Part shown: piece by piece, positions 18,295 through 27,906 of the stretch
Layout: each line of letters begins with the position of its first letter
How positions within the stretch are numbered: the first letter of the stretch is position 1
Assembly: GCF_001882345.1 (NCBI RefSeq)
Contig: NZ_MINL01000001.1
Span: 313,944-377,943, forward strand
DNA: 64,000 bases
Direction: 5' to 3'
Source: Halomonas sp. QHL1
Lineage (GTDB): Bacteria; Pseudomonadota; Gammaproteobacteria; Pseudomonadales; Halomonadaceae
The notes under the pieces: model-generated
Told to the model about the DNA's origin: nothing
The model's database searches: none
The model's input: the letters and a program-made list of their open reading frames with translations, nothing else
Made by a program: the position numbers and the translations under genes

Positions 18295-18371
18295 AACGCT
18301 AAACTAAATGTCGTTCTTTTTTGATGGTGCATGTTAGGTAAGCTGGGTGTGCGCGGGATAGGGGGTGCAAC

Positions 18372-19400
18372 ATGATAAGTCCCCGGCGAGTTAAGCGCGC
18401 ATGGGTATTGGCGGTAGGGGTGGTTACGCTCCCGCTTCAAGCATATGCGGAAATCGCCAATAGCTCTTCCGACGTTAGCCAACCGGATCGCCATGCAGGC
18501 TATGAGTGTGCGGTAGAATCTGAAGCAGCTCCTGACAGTGCAACGCAGTGGCTTGAGCGCGGTTTATGGGCTAGCCACTGTTATGCGTTTCAAGCTAGAG
18601 CGGTGGCTATTGATGCTGTCGATGTACGCACGCTAGCATTATCACACCGCATTCAGGACGGTATTCGGCAGCAGGTGGTGCAGTATTTAGATGGCCCCTC
18701 TGTCAGCATTGAGCGTCGCTCTCCGGTGGGCAGGTTGGCCTGGACTCAAGAACACAGCAACGGTGAGCTACCCTCACCTGCAAGATGGGCGGCTCATCTT
18801 GAGAAATATTACGCTCTTGAACTTGAGGATAATGCCCGGGTAGCTGGTCGCGATGCCGTTAAATTGATTTTTGAGCCCCTTGACCAATGGCGTTTTTCTC
18901 GTGAATGGTGGTTAGACCGAGATACCGGTTTGCTACTTAAGCATGTACTCAGTGATCAGCAGGATAGGATCATTGAAACCTTCCAAATTACCCAGCTCCA
19001 ATCGCCTCAAAAGTACACCGGTAACGTGCGAGGGAGCACGCCTAGCGTTGTTATTAATACCCCTTGGCGCAGCACTTGGCTACCCGATGGTTTTGTAGCG
19101 CAACCGGTTACTTTCGCGGGTGATGATTTACACAAACGTGTCTACAGCGATGGTTTAGCCACCGTGAGTATCTTTGTGGAACCCTTAGCGTCTGGAGAAA
19201 CAACTGCCTTGCAGGAAGGTGTTAAGCAGCTGGGCGTGTCAGCCGTGGCCATTGAACATACTATCACCGCTGAAGGGCGCTGGCAGATGGTGGCCATTGG
19301 TGAGCTGCCAGTAGCCACGCTGCAACGTATCGTTCGCTCAATTACTTTCGACTCTGCTGAAGGTCAAGTTCTTGAGAGTGGCGATGAGGTTGAGCCATAG
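18372..19400 (+). CDS. rseB: Periplasmic sigma-E regulator RseB/MucB
   Basis: A 342-residue periplasmic protein with a signal peptide (about 1-26, ending AYAEI). It has the MucB/RseB two-domain pattern: an N-terminal lipoprotein-sensing domain (QWLERGLWASHCYAFQARAV, then REWWLDRDTGLLLKHVLSD) and a C-terminal domain with SVFVEP-like text (VSIFVEPLASGETTALQEG). RseB binds RseA and shields it from proteolysis until misfolded or mislocalised outer-membrane components accumulate. AGGGGGTG lies before the ATG at 18372. It lies between rseA and rseC. Confidence 0.9.
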   Translation: MISPRRVKRAWVLAVGVVTLPLQAYAEIANSSSDVSQPDRHAGYECAVESEAAPDSATQWLERGLWASHCYAFQARAVAIDAVDVRTLALSHRIQDGIRQQVVQYLDGPSVSIERRSPVGRLAWTQEHSNGELPSPARWAAHLEKYYALELEDNARVAGRDAVKLIFEPLDQWRFSREWWLDRDTGLLLKHVLSDQQDRIIETFQITQLQSPQKYTGNVRGSTPSVVINTPWRSTWLPDGFVAQPVTFAGDDLHKRVYSDGLATVSIFVEPLASGETTALQEGVKQLGVSAVAIEHTITAEGRWQMVAIGELPVATLQRIVRSITFDSAEGQVLESGDEVEP

Positions 19401-19431
19401 TGTTAGACATGTGTGCATGGCAGGGCAATAA

Positions 19432-19899
19432 ATGATGACTTCCGCTCCCTATCGCTCCTTACTTGGTATGCCACTACTTCGCTCTGGCAAGGTTGTCGAC
19501 CATGTCCAACAGGGTCTTATCGTAGAAGTTTCAGCCCAACAGGGCTGCGAGCAGTGTGCTCAGGGGCGAGGTTGTGGGGTCGGGTTGTTGGCGCGCCAGC
19601 GCAGCCAGCGAATTGCCGTAGCGCTTCCCCCAAAAACGCACAGTGCTGAACGAAACTACCCGCTAGGAAGCCAAGTCAACATTAGCCTGCCGCGCGCCTC
19701 TGTCACGCTGCTGGCTTTTTTTGTTTATGGGCTGCCACTACTACTTGCACTATTGTTATCCGGACTTATTTCGCTCATCAGTACTACGATTTGGCTGGCG
19801 CCACTGGTCTTTTTTATCGCCTTGGTGAGCGGTGCGCTAAGTATTAAATGCCTAATGCGTGGGCGAGGGGAACGCTTTCGCCCACGTTTGGTCAATTAG
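19432..19899 (+). CDS. rseC: SoxR-reducing/RseC (MucC) family membrane protein
   Basis: A 155-residue inner-membrane protein with a cytoplasmic N-terminal part. Its cysteine motif CEQCAQGRGCG (about residues 39-49) is typical of RseC, and two membrane helices follow (about 95-115 and 120-142). RseC has a mild role in the sigma-E pathway and takes part in the Rsx-dependent reduction of SoxR in E. coli. Its place after rseB is the conserved order. A second ATG three bases downstream could equally be the start. Confidence 0.85.
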   Translation: MMTSAPYRSLLGMPLLRSGKVVDHVQQGLIVEVSAQQGCEQCAQGRGCGVGLLARQRSQRIAVALPPKTHSAERNYPLGSQVNISLPRASVTLLAFFVYGLPLLLALLLSGLISLISTTIWLAPLVFFIALVSGALSIKCLMRGRGERFRPRLVN

Positions 19900-19971
19900 T
19901 TCTCCGGCATCTCGCTGTGAGTTGTTGATCTGCCTTAGATTACTATCACATTAATAAGTAGGAGCTCTTGC

Positions 19972-21384
19972 ATGAAGCGCTTGATTCTCCCTTCCACGCT
20001 ATGGGTTTGTGTGGTGGCATTACTAACGTTTGGCCAGGCCGCCAGCGCACAGGGTTTACCTGATTTCACCGAGTTGGTTGAAGATGCCGCCCCTGGAGTG
20101 GTGAATATATCGACCAGCAGAACGGTTCAGCGTAACAGCGCGCCAGGGTTTGGCGGGTTCGGTGGTCAGGAAATCCCAGAGATTTTCCGTCACTTCTTCG
20201 GTGATAGTTTTCCAGCGCCACCTAGTAGTGGTCAGGGGCGAACGGAGGAGCGTCAGTCATTAGGCTCGGGTTTCGTCATCAGTGACGATGGCTATGTGAT
20301 GACCAACGCGCATGTCGTGCAGGATGCTGACGAGATTCTTGTGCGGCTCAATGATCGGCGGGAATTGAGCGCGGAAGTGATTGGCAGTGATCCTCAAACC
20401 GATGTCGCGCTACTCAAAATCGATGCCAGTGACTTGCCCACGCTTACCTTGGGTAATTCTGATGAGCTCAAAGTAGGCGAGTGGGTGGCCGCCATTGGCT
20501 CTCCCTTCGGTTTTGATCACTCGGTCACCGCGGGTATCGTCAGCGCGATTAACCGTACTTTACCCCGCGATGCGTATGTGCCGTTTATTCAGACCGATGT
20601 GGCAATCAACCCTGGTAATTCCGGTGGCCCGCTATTTAACCTAGACGGTGAAGTGGTGGGTATCAACTCGCAAATCTTTACCCGCAGTGGCGGTTTTATG
20701 GGCGTCTCATTTGCCATTCCTATCAATGTTGCCATGGATGTTGCGGATCAGCTGCGTGAAGGCGGCCGGGTGGATCGCGGCTGGCTAGGCGTTATGATTC
20801 AGCCCGTGTCTGAAGATCTGGCCGAATCTTTTGGGATGGAAAATGCGATTGGCGCCTTGATTGCGGATCTTGATCCCGAAGGCCCTGCGGCCCAGGGAGG
20901 ACTTCAGGCTGGCGATGTCATTCTTGAAGTCAATGGCGAAGAGGTTGAGCGTTCAAGCTCACTGCCGCGTCTGATTGGCAAAGGTGCGCCAGGCACCGAG
21001 GTAGAGCTCACCTTAATGCGTGATGGCGAAGAGCTGACCGAGTCAGTCGAATTGGGTAGTTGGCCAAATGCCGAGCAACCGCCGGACCAGCCCAGCAGCA
21101 ATAATCAAGCCCGTCTTGGTGTGATGGTCGCTGAACTTGATGAGGCAATGCGCGAGCAACTGAATATTCCGGGCGGCGTGATCGTTCGCCAAGTAGAGTC
21201 TGGCAGCGTGGCCGCTGAAGCGGGTATTCGCTCTGGAGATGTGTTGGTGAGCATCGATCACCGCAGCGTTTCCTCTTCTGATGAGCTGGTAGAGATCGTC
21301 GAGGCGTTGCCAACTGACCGCGCTATCCCCGTGCGTCTTTTCCGCGACGGCCGTTCACTATTCGTCGCGCTGCGTCTGGAATAA
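19972..21384 (+). CDS. mucD: DegP/MucD-type periplasmic serine protease
   Basis: A 470-residue HtrA protease with a signal peptide (1-26, ASA before QGLPDF). The catalytic triad is H114 (TNAHVV), D144 (QTDVALLKI) and S217 (NPGNSGGPL). Two PDZ domains follow (about 265-355 and 370-468). In Pseudomonas, MucD ends the algU-mucABCD cluster and destroys misfolded envelope proteins, damping the stress signal. The gene begins 72 bases after rseC with GTAGGAG before the ATG. The insertion between residues 55 and 95 is Gly/Ser/Pro-rich, like the Q-linker of DegP. Confidence 0.92.
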   Translation: MKRLILPSTLWVCVVALLTFGQAASAQGLPDFTELVEDAAPGVVNISTSRTVQRNSAPGFGGFGGQEIPEIFRHFFGDSFPAPPSSGQGRTEERQSLGSGFVISDDGYVMTNAHVVQDADEILVRLNDRRELSAEVIGSDPQTDVALLKIDASDLPTLTLGNSDELKVGEWVAAIGSPFGFDHSVTAGIVSAINRTLPRDAYVPFIQTDVAINPGNSGGPLFNLDGEVVGINSQIFTRSGGFMGVSFAIPINVAMDVADQLREGGRVDRGWLGVMIQPVSEDLAESFGMENAIGALIADLDPEGPAAQGGLQAGDVILEVNGEEVERSSSLPRLIGKGAPGTEVELTLMRDGEELTESVELGSWPNAEQPPDQPSSNNQARLGVMVAELDEAMREQLNIPGGVIVRQVESGSVAAEAGIRSGDVLVSIDHRSVSSSDELVEIVEALPTDRAIPVRLFRDGRSLFVALRLE

Positions 21385-21403
21385 CCCGCCTATTTTCACT
21401 CCT

Positions 21404-21426
21404 GGTCCGGCGGTTCTCGCCGGACC
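21404..21426 (+). terminator. Strong hairpin after mucD
   Basis: GGTCCGGCG (21404-21412) pairs perfectly with CGCCGGACC (21418-21426) around a five-base loop. No T run follows, so it may protect the 3' end or act in Rho-dependent termination rather than being a classic intrinsic terminator. Confidence 0.5.
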
Positions 21427-21527
21427 GCTGTTCCTAGCCTGCGCATATCGCTACAATAGCGGATATCTTTTTGTCGGAAATGGCCCTTATTTGTAAACGG
21501 CAGCTGTTTTCGAGCTTTGAACTCTCG

Positions 21528-21552
21528 AAGCGGCCTGCCAATGCGGCCGCTT
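21528..21552 (+). repeat. Hairpin in the leader of lepA
   Basis: AAGCGGCC (21528-21535) pairs with GGCCGCTT (21545-21552) around a nine-base loop, 27 bases before the lepA ATG. The ribosome binding site of lepA is weak (AAGG at about 21563). Confidence 0.5.
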
Positions 21553-21579
21553 GCGTACCACTAAGGCAGAACAGACTCG

Positions 21580-23397
21580 ATGTCCCAAGACGTTCCCAAC
21601 GGAAAGCTTAAGCACATACGCAATTTCTCGATAATCGCCCACATTGACCACGGTAAATCGACGCTCTCTGATCGTCTGATCCAGACTTGCGAAGGGTTAA
21701 CCGAGCGTGAGCTTAAAGAGCAAGTGCTCGACTCCATGGATATAGAGCGCGAGCGTGGCATTACCATCAAGGCGCAGTCGGTCACGCTGGATTACACGGC
21801 TGCCGACGGTCAGGTTTACCAGCTGAACTTTATCGATACGCCTGGCCATGTCGACTTTTCCTACGAAGTATCGCGCTCGCTCTACGCCTGTGAAGGTGCA
21901 CTGCTGGTGGTCGATGCAGCGCAAGGCGTGGAAGCCCAGTCGGTCGCCAACTGCTATACCGCGATCGAACAAGGCCTGGAAGTTCTGCCGGTGCTTAACA
22001 AAATCGATTTACCCCAGGCTGACTGTGACAAGGTTTCTCAGGAAATCGAGGAGATCATCGGCCTGGATGCGACCGATGCCTGTCGAGTGTCGGCTAAAAG
22101 CGGTATTGGAATCGATGCCCTGCTTGAACGACTGGTGCGTGATATTCCGCCACCCAAAGGCGATCCGGATGCACCCTTACAAGCGCTTATTATCGACTCC
22201 TGGTTTGATAACTATCTCGGCGTAGTGTCGCTAGTGCGTCTATTTGATGGCACTCTGCGCAAAGGCGATAAGATCCGTATTAAATCGACGGGCCGCGATT
22301 GGGGTACCACGGAGGTGGGTATTTTTACCCCCCAGCGTAAACAGACCAATATCCTGCGTGCCGGTGAAGTCGGTTTTATTGTCGCTGGCATCAAGGAGAT
22401 TCACGGGGCACCGGTGGGCGATACAATTACCCATACTAAAACCCCCGACGTAGCGCGTCTGCCCGGTTTCCAAAAAGTGAAGCCGCAGGTCTATGCCGGT
22501 ATGTTCCCGGTCAGCGCGGATGATTACGAAGACTTCCGCGATGCGCTCGAAAAACTGGCGCTTAACGATGCCTCGCTTGAATATGTGCCAGAGAATTCCG
22601 ACGCCCTTGGCTTCGGTTTCCGTGTGGGCTTTCTTGGCACGCTGCACATGGAGATTGTCCAGGAGCGCCTGGAGCGTGAGTATAATATTGACCTGCTCAC
22701 CACCGCGCCTACGGTGGTTTACGAATTAGCGATGAAGAATGGCGAGGTTAACTACGTTTCCAACCCCTCCAAACTGCCCGATATGGCCGACGTAGATGAA
22801 ATGCGCGAGCCGGTTGTCCGCGCCAGCATCCTGGTCCCCCAGGAGTATGTCGGCAACGTTATTACCGAGTGTGAACAGCGCCGCGGTACACAGCGGGATA
22901 TGCAGTTCTTGGGCAACCAGATTCAACTGGCCTACGAACTGCCCATGTCGGAAGTGGTCATGGACTTCTTTGATCGCCTGAAGTCCATCTCGAAGGGGTA
23001 TGCGTCGCTTGAGTACAACTTCGAACGCTTTGAAGAGGCCAAATTGGTGCGTTTAGACGTACTGATTAACGGCGATAAAGTCGATGCATTAGCCGTCATT
23101 ATCCACCGCGACCATGCCCACACTCGCGGCCGTTTGCTGGTGGAAAAAATGAAGGAGCTGATCCCACGGCAGATGTTTGATGTAGCGATTCAGGCTGCCA
23201 TCGGTGGCCAGGTGGTAGCTCGTTCCACCGTGAAGGCGCTGCGCAAGAACGTTACGGCTAAGTGTTACGGCGGCGATGTCAGCCGTAAGAAAAAACTGCT
23301 CGAGAAACAGAAAGCGGGTAAGAAACGCATGAAACAAGTGGGGCGTGTGGAAATTCCCCAAGATGCCTTCCTTGCTGTGCTCAAGGTTAACGACTAG
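21580..23397 (+). CDS. lepA: Elongation factor 4 (back-translocating GTPase LepA)
   Basis: A 605-residue translational GTPase that acts on stalled or mistranslocated ribosomes and in 30S biogenesis. G1 is AHIDHGKST (about 18-26), ERERGITIK is the switch I region, DTPGHVDF is G3 and NKIDLPQAD is G4. The C-terminal half ends in the LepA-specific domain with [25 protein letters not shown]. It opens the lepA-lepB-rnc-era-recO block; lepB starts 15 bases after its stop. Confidence 0.96.
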   Translation: MSQDVPNGKLKHIRNFSIIAHIDHGKSTLSDRLIQTCEGLTERELKEQVLDSMDIERERGITIKAQSVTLDYTAADGQVYQLNFIDTPGHVDFSYEVSRSLYACEGALLVVDAAQGVEAQSVANCYTAIEQGLEVLPVLNKIDLPQADCDKVSQEIEEIIGLDATDACRVSAKSGIGIDALLERLVRDIPPPKGDPDAPLQALIIDSWFDNYLGVVSLVRLFDGTLRKGDKIRIKSTGRDWGTTEVGIFTPQRKQTNILRAGEVGFIVAGIKEIHGAPVGDTITHTKTPDVARLPGFQKVKPQVYAGMFPVSADDYEDFRDALEKLALNDASLEYVPENSDALGFGFRVGFLGTLHMEIVQERLEREYNIDLLTTAPTVVYELAMKNGEVNYVSNPSKLPDMADVDEMREPVVRASILVPQEYVGNVITECEQRRGTQRDMQFLGNQIQLAYELPMSEVVMDFFDRLKSISKGYASLEYNFERFEEAKLVRLDVLINGDKVDALAVIIHRDHAHTRGRLLVEKMKELIPRQMFDVAIQAAIGGQVVARSTVKALRKNVTAKCYGGDVSRKKKLLEKQKAGKKRMKQVGRVEIPQDAFLAVLKVND

Positions 23398-23412
23398 GAA
23401 AGAACGCCACTC

Positions 23413-24216
23413 ATGGATTTTTCATTATTACTGGTACTTGCCGTTGCGCTCTCGGGCATTATTTACCTGTTGGACGTGTGGTTATTAAAGCCCAAGCGCC
23501 GCCAACGCTTCGCCGCAGCGGAGGCCAATACCCAGGAGGGGCTGGATCCAGTTACCAGCGAAAAACTGCTTAAAGAGCCTTGGCCGGTCGACTACGCGCG
23601 CTCGTTTTTCCCAGTGCTACTGGTGGTGCTGGTGGTGCGTAGTTTTATCATTGAACCCTTTCAGATTCCTTCGGGTTCAATGCGGCCTACGCTTGAAGTG
23701 GGTGACTTTATCCTGGTCAACAAGTTTGCCTATGGCCTACGCTTGCCGGTGGTGAATACGCGCTTTATCGAAGTAGATGACCCAGAGCGTGGCGATGTAA
23801 TGGTGTTTCGCTTTCCTGAAGAACCCTCGGTGAATTTCATCAAGCGTGTGGTCGGGATGCCTGGGGATCGTATCCGTTATGAGGGCAAGCAGCTCTATGT
23901 TAACGGTGAGCCAGTGACCAAAGAGCTGATCGAAGAGGGCCCAGAAGGTTCGCCCCAGCAGCTACTGTTAGAAGAACGCCTTGGCGACGCCGAGCACTTT
24001 ATTTATAACAACCCGCGCGACCCTGGCCCGCAAATGCGTGAAGTGGAGGTCCCAGAAGGCCACTATTTCACGATGGGTGATAACCGTGACCATTCCAACG
24101 ACAGCCGCTATTGGGGCTTCGTGCCCGAAGAGAATATTGTTGGTCGAGCGTTTGCAGTGTGGATGCATTGGGATGGCGGGTTGCCAAGTTTTACCAGCGT
24201 GCGGCGCATTGAATGA
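23413..24216 (+). CDS. lepB: Signal peptidase I
   Basis: A 267-residue inner-membrane protease that removes signal peptides of exported proteins. Two membrane segments lie near 3-23 and 63-80. The catalytic serine is S89 in IPSGSMRPTL and the general base is K144 in FIKRVVGMPGD. MGDNRDHSNDSRYWGFV is the conserved box E region. The order lepA-lepB-rnc matches many gammaproteobacteria. Confidence 0.95.
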   Translation: MDFSLLLVLAVALSGIIYLLDVWLLKPKRRQRFAAAEANTQEGLDPVTSEKLLKEPWPVDYARSFFPVLLVVLVVRSFIIEPFQIPSGSMRPTLEVGDFILVNKFAYGLRLPVVNTRFIEVDDPERGDVMVFRFPEEPSVNFIKRVVGMPGDRIRYEGKQLYVNGEPVTKELIEEGPEGSPQQLLLEERLGDAEHFIYNNPRDPGPQMREVEVPEGHYFTMGDNRDHSNDSRYWGFVPEENIVGRAFAVWMHWDGGLPSFTSVRRIE

Positions 24217-24283
24217 AGACGCCGCTTACGCTGAATTTAGTTAGTTATGTCACTTTAGTTAACGTCAATGACGTAGGAGAGCT

Positions 24284-24976
24284 GTGAGTAATTCCTTGAA
24301 CGCTTTTTGCCGACGAATCGGCCATACCTTTGGCGATGATTCGCTATTGGAATTGGCCTTGACCCACCGTAGCTTCGGTGGTCGCAACAATGAGCGCCTG
24401 GAGTTTCTAGGTGACTCCATCGTCAACTTTGTCATTGCCGAGGCGCTGTTTCAGCGCTTTCCCCAGGCCCGAGAAGGGCAACTCTCACGCCTGCGTGCGC
24501 GCCTGGTAAAGGGGCAAACTCTGGCGGAGCTGGCCCGAGAAATGGAGTATGGCGAATGCTTGCGGTTAGGCTCTGGCGAGATGAAAAGCGGTGGACATCG
24601 GCGTGAATCTATCCTGGCGGATGCGGTAGAAGCCATTATTGGCGCCATCTATCTGGATGCTGGGATGGACGTGGTGCGTGAGCGTGTGTTGGATTGGTAT
24701 GCAGAAAGGCTGGATAATATCTCGTTGCAAGATACTCAGAAAGACCCCAAAACGCGGCTGCAGGAATTTTTGCAGTCGCGCCAAGCCGCGTTGCCGCGGT
24801 ATGAAGTTGTCTGCGTGAAGGGAGAGGCGCATGCCCAGACCTTTACCGTGGAGTGCTACATTGATCTTTTAGCAGAGCATACCACTGGTAAAGGTCCTAG
24901 CCGCCGCCATGCTGAACAGCAAGCGGCAGAAGAAGCGTTGTCGTACCTCGAAAAAAGCCCTGGAGATAAATCATGA
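24284..24976 (+). CDS. rnc: Ribonuclease III
   Basis: A 230-residue double-strand-specific endonuclease that matures rRNA and some mRNAs. The signature ERLEFLGDS (37-45) includes catalytic D44, and [15 protein letters not shown] carries the second acidic site. A double-stranded-RNA-binding domain occupies about 155-225, with the [18 protein letters not shown] motif. The start is a GTG at 24284 behind TAGGAGA. It overlaps era by ATGA. Confidence 0.95.
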   Translation: MSNSLNAFCRRIGHTFGDDSLLELALTHRSFGGRNNERLEFLGDSIVNFVIAEALFQRFPQAREGQLSRLRARLVKGQTLAELAREMEYGECLRLGSGEMKSGGHRRESILADAVEAIIGAIYLDAGMDVVRERVLDWYAERLDNISLQDTQKDPKTRLQEFLQSRQAALPRYEVVCVKGEAHAQTFTVECYIDLLAEHTTGKGPSRRHAEQQAAEEALSYLEKSPGDKS

Positions 24977-25872
24977 GCCAAACCTGCGGATTCGTTGCCA
25001 TTGTCGGCCGACCCAACGTGGGCAAATCGACCCTCATGAACCGTATTCTGGGGCAGAAAATATCGATTACCTCACGGCGCCCTCAAACCACGCGCCATAA
25101 GGTCATGGGTATTAAAACGGTCGATGAGACCCAGTTTATTTATGTAGATACTCCTGGCATGCATATTATGTCCAAGGATCGCAATAAAGCCATCAATCGC
25201 TTTATGAATCAGGCAGCTACGCAGGCGCTGCGCGACGTCGATTGTGTGGTGTTTATTATTGACCGCACCCGTTGGACAGAAGAGGACCAGGCCGTATTAA
25301 AGCGCCTGGAGCACGTTAAAGCGCCGGTAATTCTGGCGGTCAATAAAGTCGACCGTTTAGGTGAAAAGGGCGATTTATTGCCTTGGCTAGCGGAGGTCGG
25401 TGCTCGCCGGGACTTCGCCGCCATCGTGCCGATTTCAGCCAAACACGGCACTCAGGTAGATACCCTTGAAGAGGAGGTGGCCAAACATCTGCCTGAAAGC
25501 GTTCACTTCTTCCCTGAAGACCAAATTACCGATAAAAGCCTACGCTTTATGGCCGCCGAGCTGGTACGTGAAAAAGTCATGCGCCAGTTGGGCGATGAGT
25601 TGCCCTACCAGATGACCGTTGAAATTGAAGAGTTCCGCGAGACCGAACGTGTCACGCATATCAGTGCGCTCATTCTTGTTGAACGCCAGGGACAGAAAGT
25701 CATTTTGATTGGTGAAAATGGTGACCGCCTCAAGAGTATTGGCCGTGAAGCGCGCCTGGATATGGAGCGCGCGCTAGGCACGAAAGTGATGCTCAATTTA
25801 TGGGTGAAAGTGAAGCGTGGCTGGTCAGATGACGAGCGCGCCCTGAAAAGCTTGGGTTACGACCTCGATTGA
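24973..25872 (+). CDS. era: GTPase Era
   Basis: A 299-residue GTPase that binds 16S rRNA and helps assemble the 30S subunit. G1 is GRPNVGKST, the effector region is [14 protein letters not shown]3 is DTPGMH and G4 is NKVD. A KH domain lies in the last 90 residues, with [18 protein letters not shown]. Coupled by overlap to rnc, as is usual. Confidence 0.96.
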   Translation: MSQTCGFVAIVGRPNVGKSTLMNRILGQKISITSRRPQTTRHKVMGIKTVDETQFIYVDTPGMHIMSKDRNKAINRFMNQAATQALRDVDCVVFIIDRTRWTEEDQAVLKRLEHVKAPVILAVNKVDRLGEKGDLLPWLAEVGARRDFAAIVPISAKHGTQVDTLEEEVAKHLPESVHFFPEDQITDKSLRFMAAELVREKVMRQLGDELPYQMTVEIEEFRETERVTHISALILVERQGQKVILIGENGDRLKSIGREARLDMERALGTKVMLNLWVKVKRGWSDDERALKSLGYDLD

Positions 25873-25880
25873 GTGTAGCG

Positions 25881-26576
25881 ATGGCGCCAGAGCCGGCTTT
25901 TTTACTCCATCGTCGGCCATATCGCGAAACCAGTGCGCTGGTGGATCTATTAACGCTTGATTACGGCAGGGTACGAGCCGTTGCTCATGGAGGTCAGCGG
26001 CCTGGCTCAAAATCGCGACAGCGTCTCCAGCCGTTCACACCGCTATTCGTGAGTTGGCAGGGCAGTCGTGATTTAAAGCGGCTTACGCTTATGGAATCTC
26101 GCGGACAGACGGCGCTGCTGGCCGGTGAAGGTCTTTTATGTGGGCTCTATGCCAATGAGATCGCCACACGGCTACTGCCGTTAGAGCTTCCAGCCCCCGA
26201 GGTTTTCGCGTTTTATACCGCGCTACTCGAAGCACTACCAGTGCCCGCGGAACGCGCATTGGCACTGCGCCGCTATGAGTGGGCGCTGCTAGAAACGCTT
26301 GAGGCAACGCCGCAGTTTACGACGCCAGAGGGTGGCGTTCTGGATCCCCAGCTCCGCTACCGTTTTGACGCCGCCAGCCGCGCATTTATGCCTGCTGAGC
26401 GTGGGCTCGACGGCAGAACGCTGCGCTACATTGAGCAGGGTGATTGGCAGCATGAAGGCCTTGCCAACGCATTGAAGGCAGTAATGCGAGCGGCGCTGGC
26501 GCCCCATCTTGGCTCCACCGTTTTGCGTTCACGAGAGCTGATGCTCGATTTAGCGCGGCGTCGCCATCGTCCTTAA
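25881..26576 (+). CDS. recO: DNA repair protein RecO
   Basis: A recombination mediator of the RecFOR pathway that helps load RecA on SSB-coated DNA. The N-terminal OB-fold region reads AFLLHRRPYRETSALVDL then YGRVRAVAHGG, which aligns well with RecO; the rest is helical. I place the start at the ATG at 25881 because the residue count before FLLH then matches E. coli RecO. A TTG at 25869 that overlaps the era stop by four bases is an equally possible, translationally coupled start. 231 residues from the ATG. Confidence 0.9.
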   Translation: MAPEPAFLLHRRPYRETSALVDLLTLDYGRVRAVAHGGQRPGSKSRQRLQPFTPLFVSWQGSRDLKRLTLMESRGQTALLAGEGLLCGLYANEIATRLLPLELPAPEVFAFYTALLEALPVPAERALALRRYEWALLETLEATPQFTTPEGGVLDPQLRYRFDAASRAFMPAERGLDGRTLRYIEQGDWQHEGLANALKAVMRAALAPHLGSTVLRSRELMLDLARRRHRP

Positions 26577-26630
26577 TTTTTTGAATGTCCTGTTCACACA
26601 CTCTTATTTTATCGTTGCGCTGGAGGCATT

Positions 26631-27455
26631 ATGCACCCCCCTCGGATTCTGTTAGGCGTCAATATTGACCATATTGCGACACTTCGCCAAGCCCGAGGTA
26701 CCCGCTATCCGGACCCCGTGCAAGCCGCGCTAATGGCCGAAGAGGCGGGTGCCGATGGTATTACGGTGCATCTGCGTGAAGACCGTCGCCATATTCAACC
26801 TCGGGATGTGCGCATTCTGGCCGAAGTACTTAATACGCGCATGAATCTGGAAATGGCGGTTACCGAAGAGATGCTGGCGCTGGCCGAAGAAGTGCGCCCA
26901 GCCCATGTCTGTTTAGTGCCGGAAAAACGCGAAGAGCTGACCACCGAAGGCGGTCTCGATGTTGTCGGCGGCTTCGACGCTATAGCCAGCGCCTGCCAGC
27001 GGCTAAGTGCGGCGGGTTGCGATGTGTCCTTGTTTATCGACCCAGATGTGGAGCAGATCGATGCTGCCCAGCGCGCCGGGGCACCAACTATTGAACTGCA
27101 CACGGGCGCTTACGCAGAAGCTCGCCCCGGCAGCGATGCCGCGAACGCGGAGTATCACCGCTTAACCGCCGCCGCGACTCACGCTATTTCATTGGGGTTG
27201 GTCGTCAACGCCGGTCATGGCCTGCACTACCATAACGTTGAGGCGATTGCGGCGCTGCCAGGGGTTAACGAGCTCAATATCGGCCACGCCATTATTGCCC
27301 GTGCGCTGTTTGTTGGCCTGAAAGAGGCCGTGCAGGAGATGAAGCGCTTGATCATCGCAGGCCAGGAAGCAGGTTTAATGGCGGCACTAGACGCCCACGA
27401 CCATGACCATGAAGACCACCCTGAGCATGTGCATAATGGCTGCTGTGGGCACTAA
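26631..27455 (+). CDS. pdxJ: Pyridoxine 5'-phosphate synthase with a histidine-rich tail
   Basis: PdxJ condenses 3-amino-2-oxopropyl phosphate with deoxyxylulose phosphate to give pyridoxine phosphate. The TIM-barrel motifs [50 protein letters not shown] and [11 protein letters not shown] are all present. The protein is 274 residues against roughly 245 in typical PdxJ. The extra part is a C-terminal tail from about residue 254 with seven histidines and two cysteines ([17 protein letters not shown]), a metal-binding-looking sequence. acpS follows after 32 bases; the pdxJ-acpS pairing is standard. Confidence 0.95.
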   Translation: MHPPRILLGVNIDHIATLRQARGTRYPDPVQAALMAEEAGADGITVHLREDRRHIQPRDVRILAEVLNTRMNLEMAVTEEMLALAEEVRPAHVCLVPEKREELTTEGGLDVVGGFDAIASACQRLSAAGCDVSLFIDPDVEQIDAAQRAGAPTIELHTGAYAEARPGSDAANAEYHRLTAAATHAISLGLVVNAGHGLHYHNVEAIAALPGVNELNIGHAIIARALFVGLKEAVQEMKRLIIAGQEAGLMAALDAHDHDHEDHPEHVHNGCCGH

Positions 27456-27487
27456 TTAGAGGTTTCTATTCAGAGGTTTTTTAGGCG

Positions 27488-27877
27488 ATGATTGTGGGAA
27501 TTGGCTCGGATATTGCCCGCGTTGAGCGCTTTGCACGGGCCATGCAACGACACGGCCCGCGCTTTGCGCTTCGCATTTTAGGCCCTGAAGAGCATACGCT
27601 TTGGCAGCAGAAATCCCAACCCGCCGCGTTTCTAGCCAAACGCTTTGCCGCCAAAGAAGCGTTCGTTAAAGCGCTGGGGTTAGGCCTACGCCAGGGGTTG
27701 CAGTGGTGTGATATCCAGGTACTGAACGATGCCTTGGGTAAGCCCTATTTCCTGCTTAACGGGGAAGCTGAGCGGCTCCTGCAAGCTGCAGGAGTCACCG
27801 CCAGCCACGTTACTTTGAGCGATGAAGCCGAGTATGCGGTGGCTTTTGTTGTATTAGAGCGTGAAGCCCAAGACTAA
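27488..27877 (+). CDS. acpS: Holo-[acyl-carrier-protein] synthase
   Basis: A 129-residue phosphopantetheinyl transferase that activates acyl carrier protein with coenzyme A. The Mg-binding residues D8 (GIGSDIARVERF) and E57 (KRFAAKEAFVKAL) are present. The length is normal. It is the last gene of the lepA-to-acpS block and converges with barA across 29 bases that contain no clear terminator. Confidence 0.95.
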   Translation: MIVGIGSDIARVERFARAMQRHGPRFALRILGPEEHTLWQQKSQPAAFLAKRFAAKEAFVKALGLGLRQGLQWCDIQVLNDALGKPYFLLNGEAERLLQAAGVTASHVTLSDEAEYAVAFVVLEREAQD

Positions 27878-27906
27878 CGTTAAGTTTTGATTAATGCTCA
27901 TTTAAT

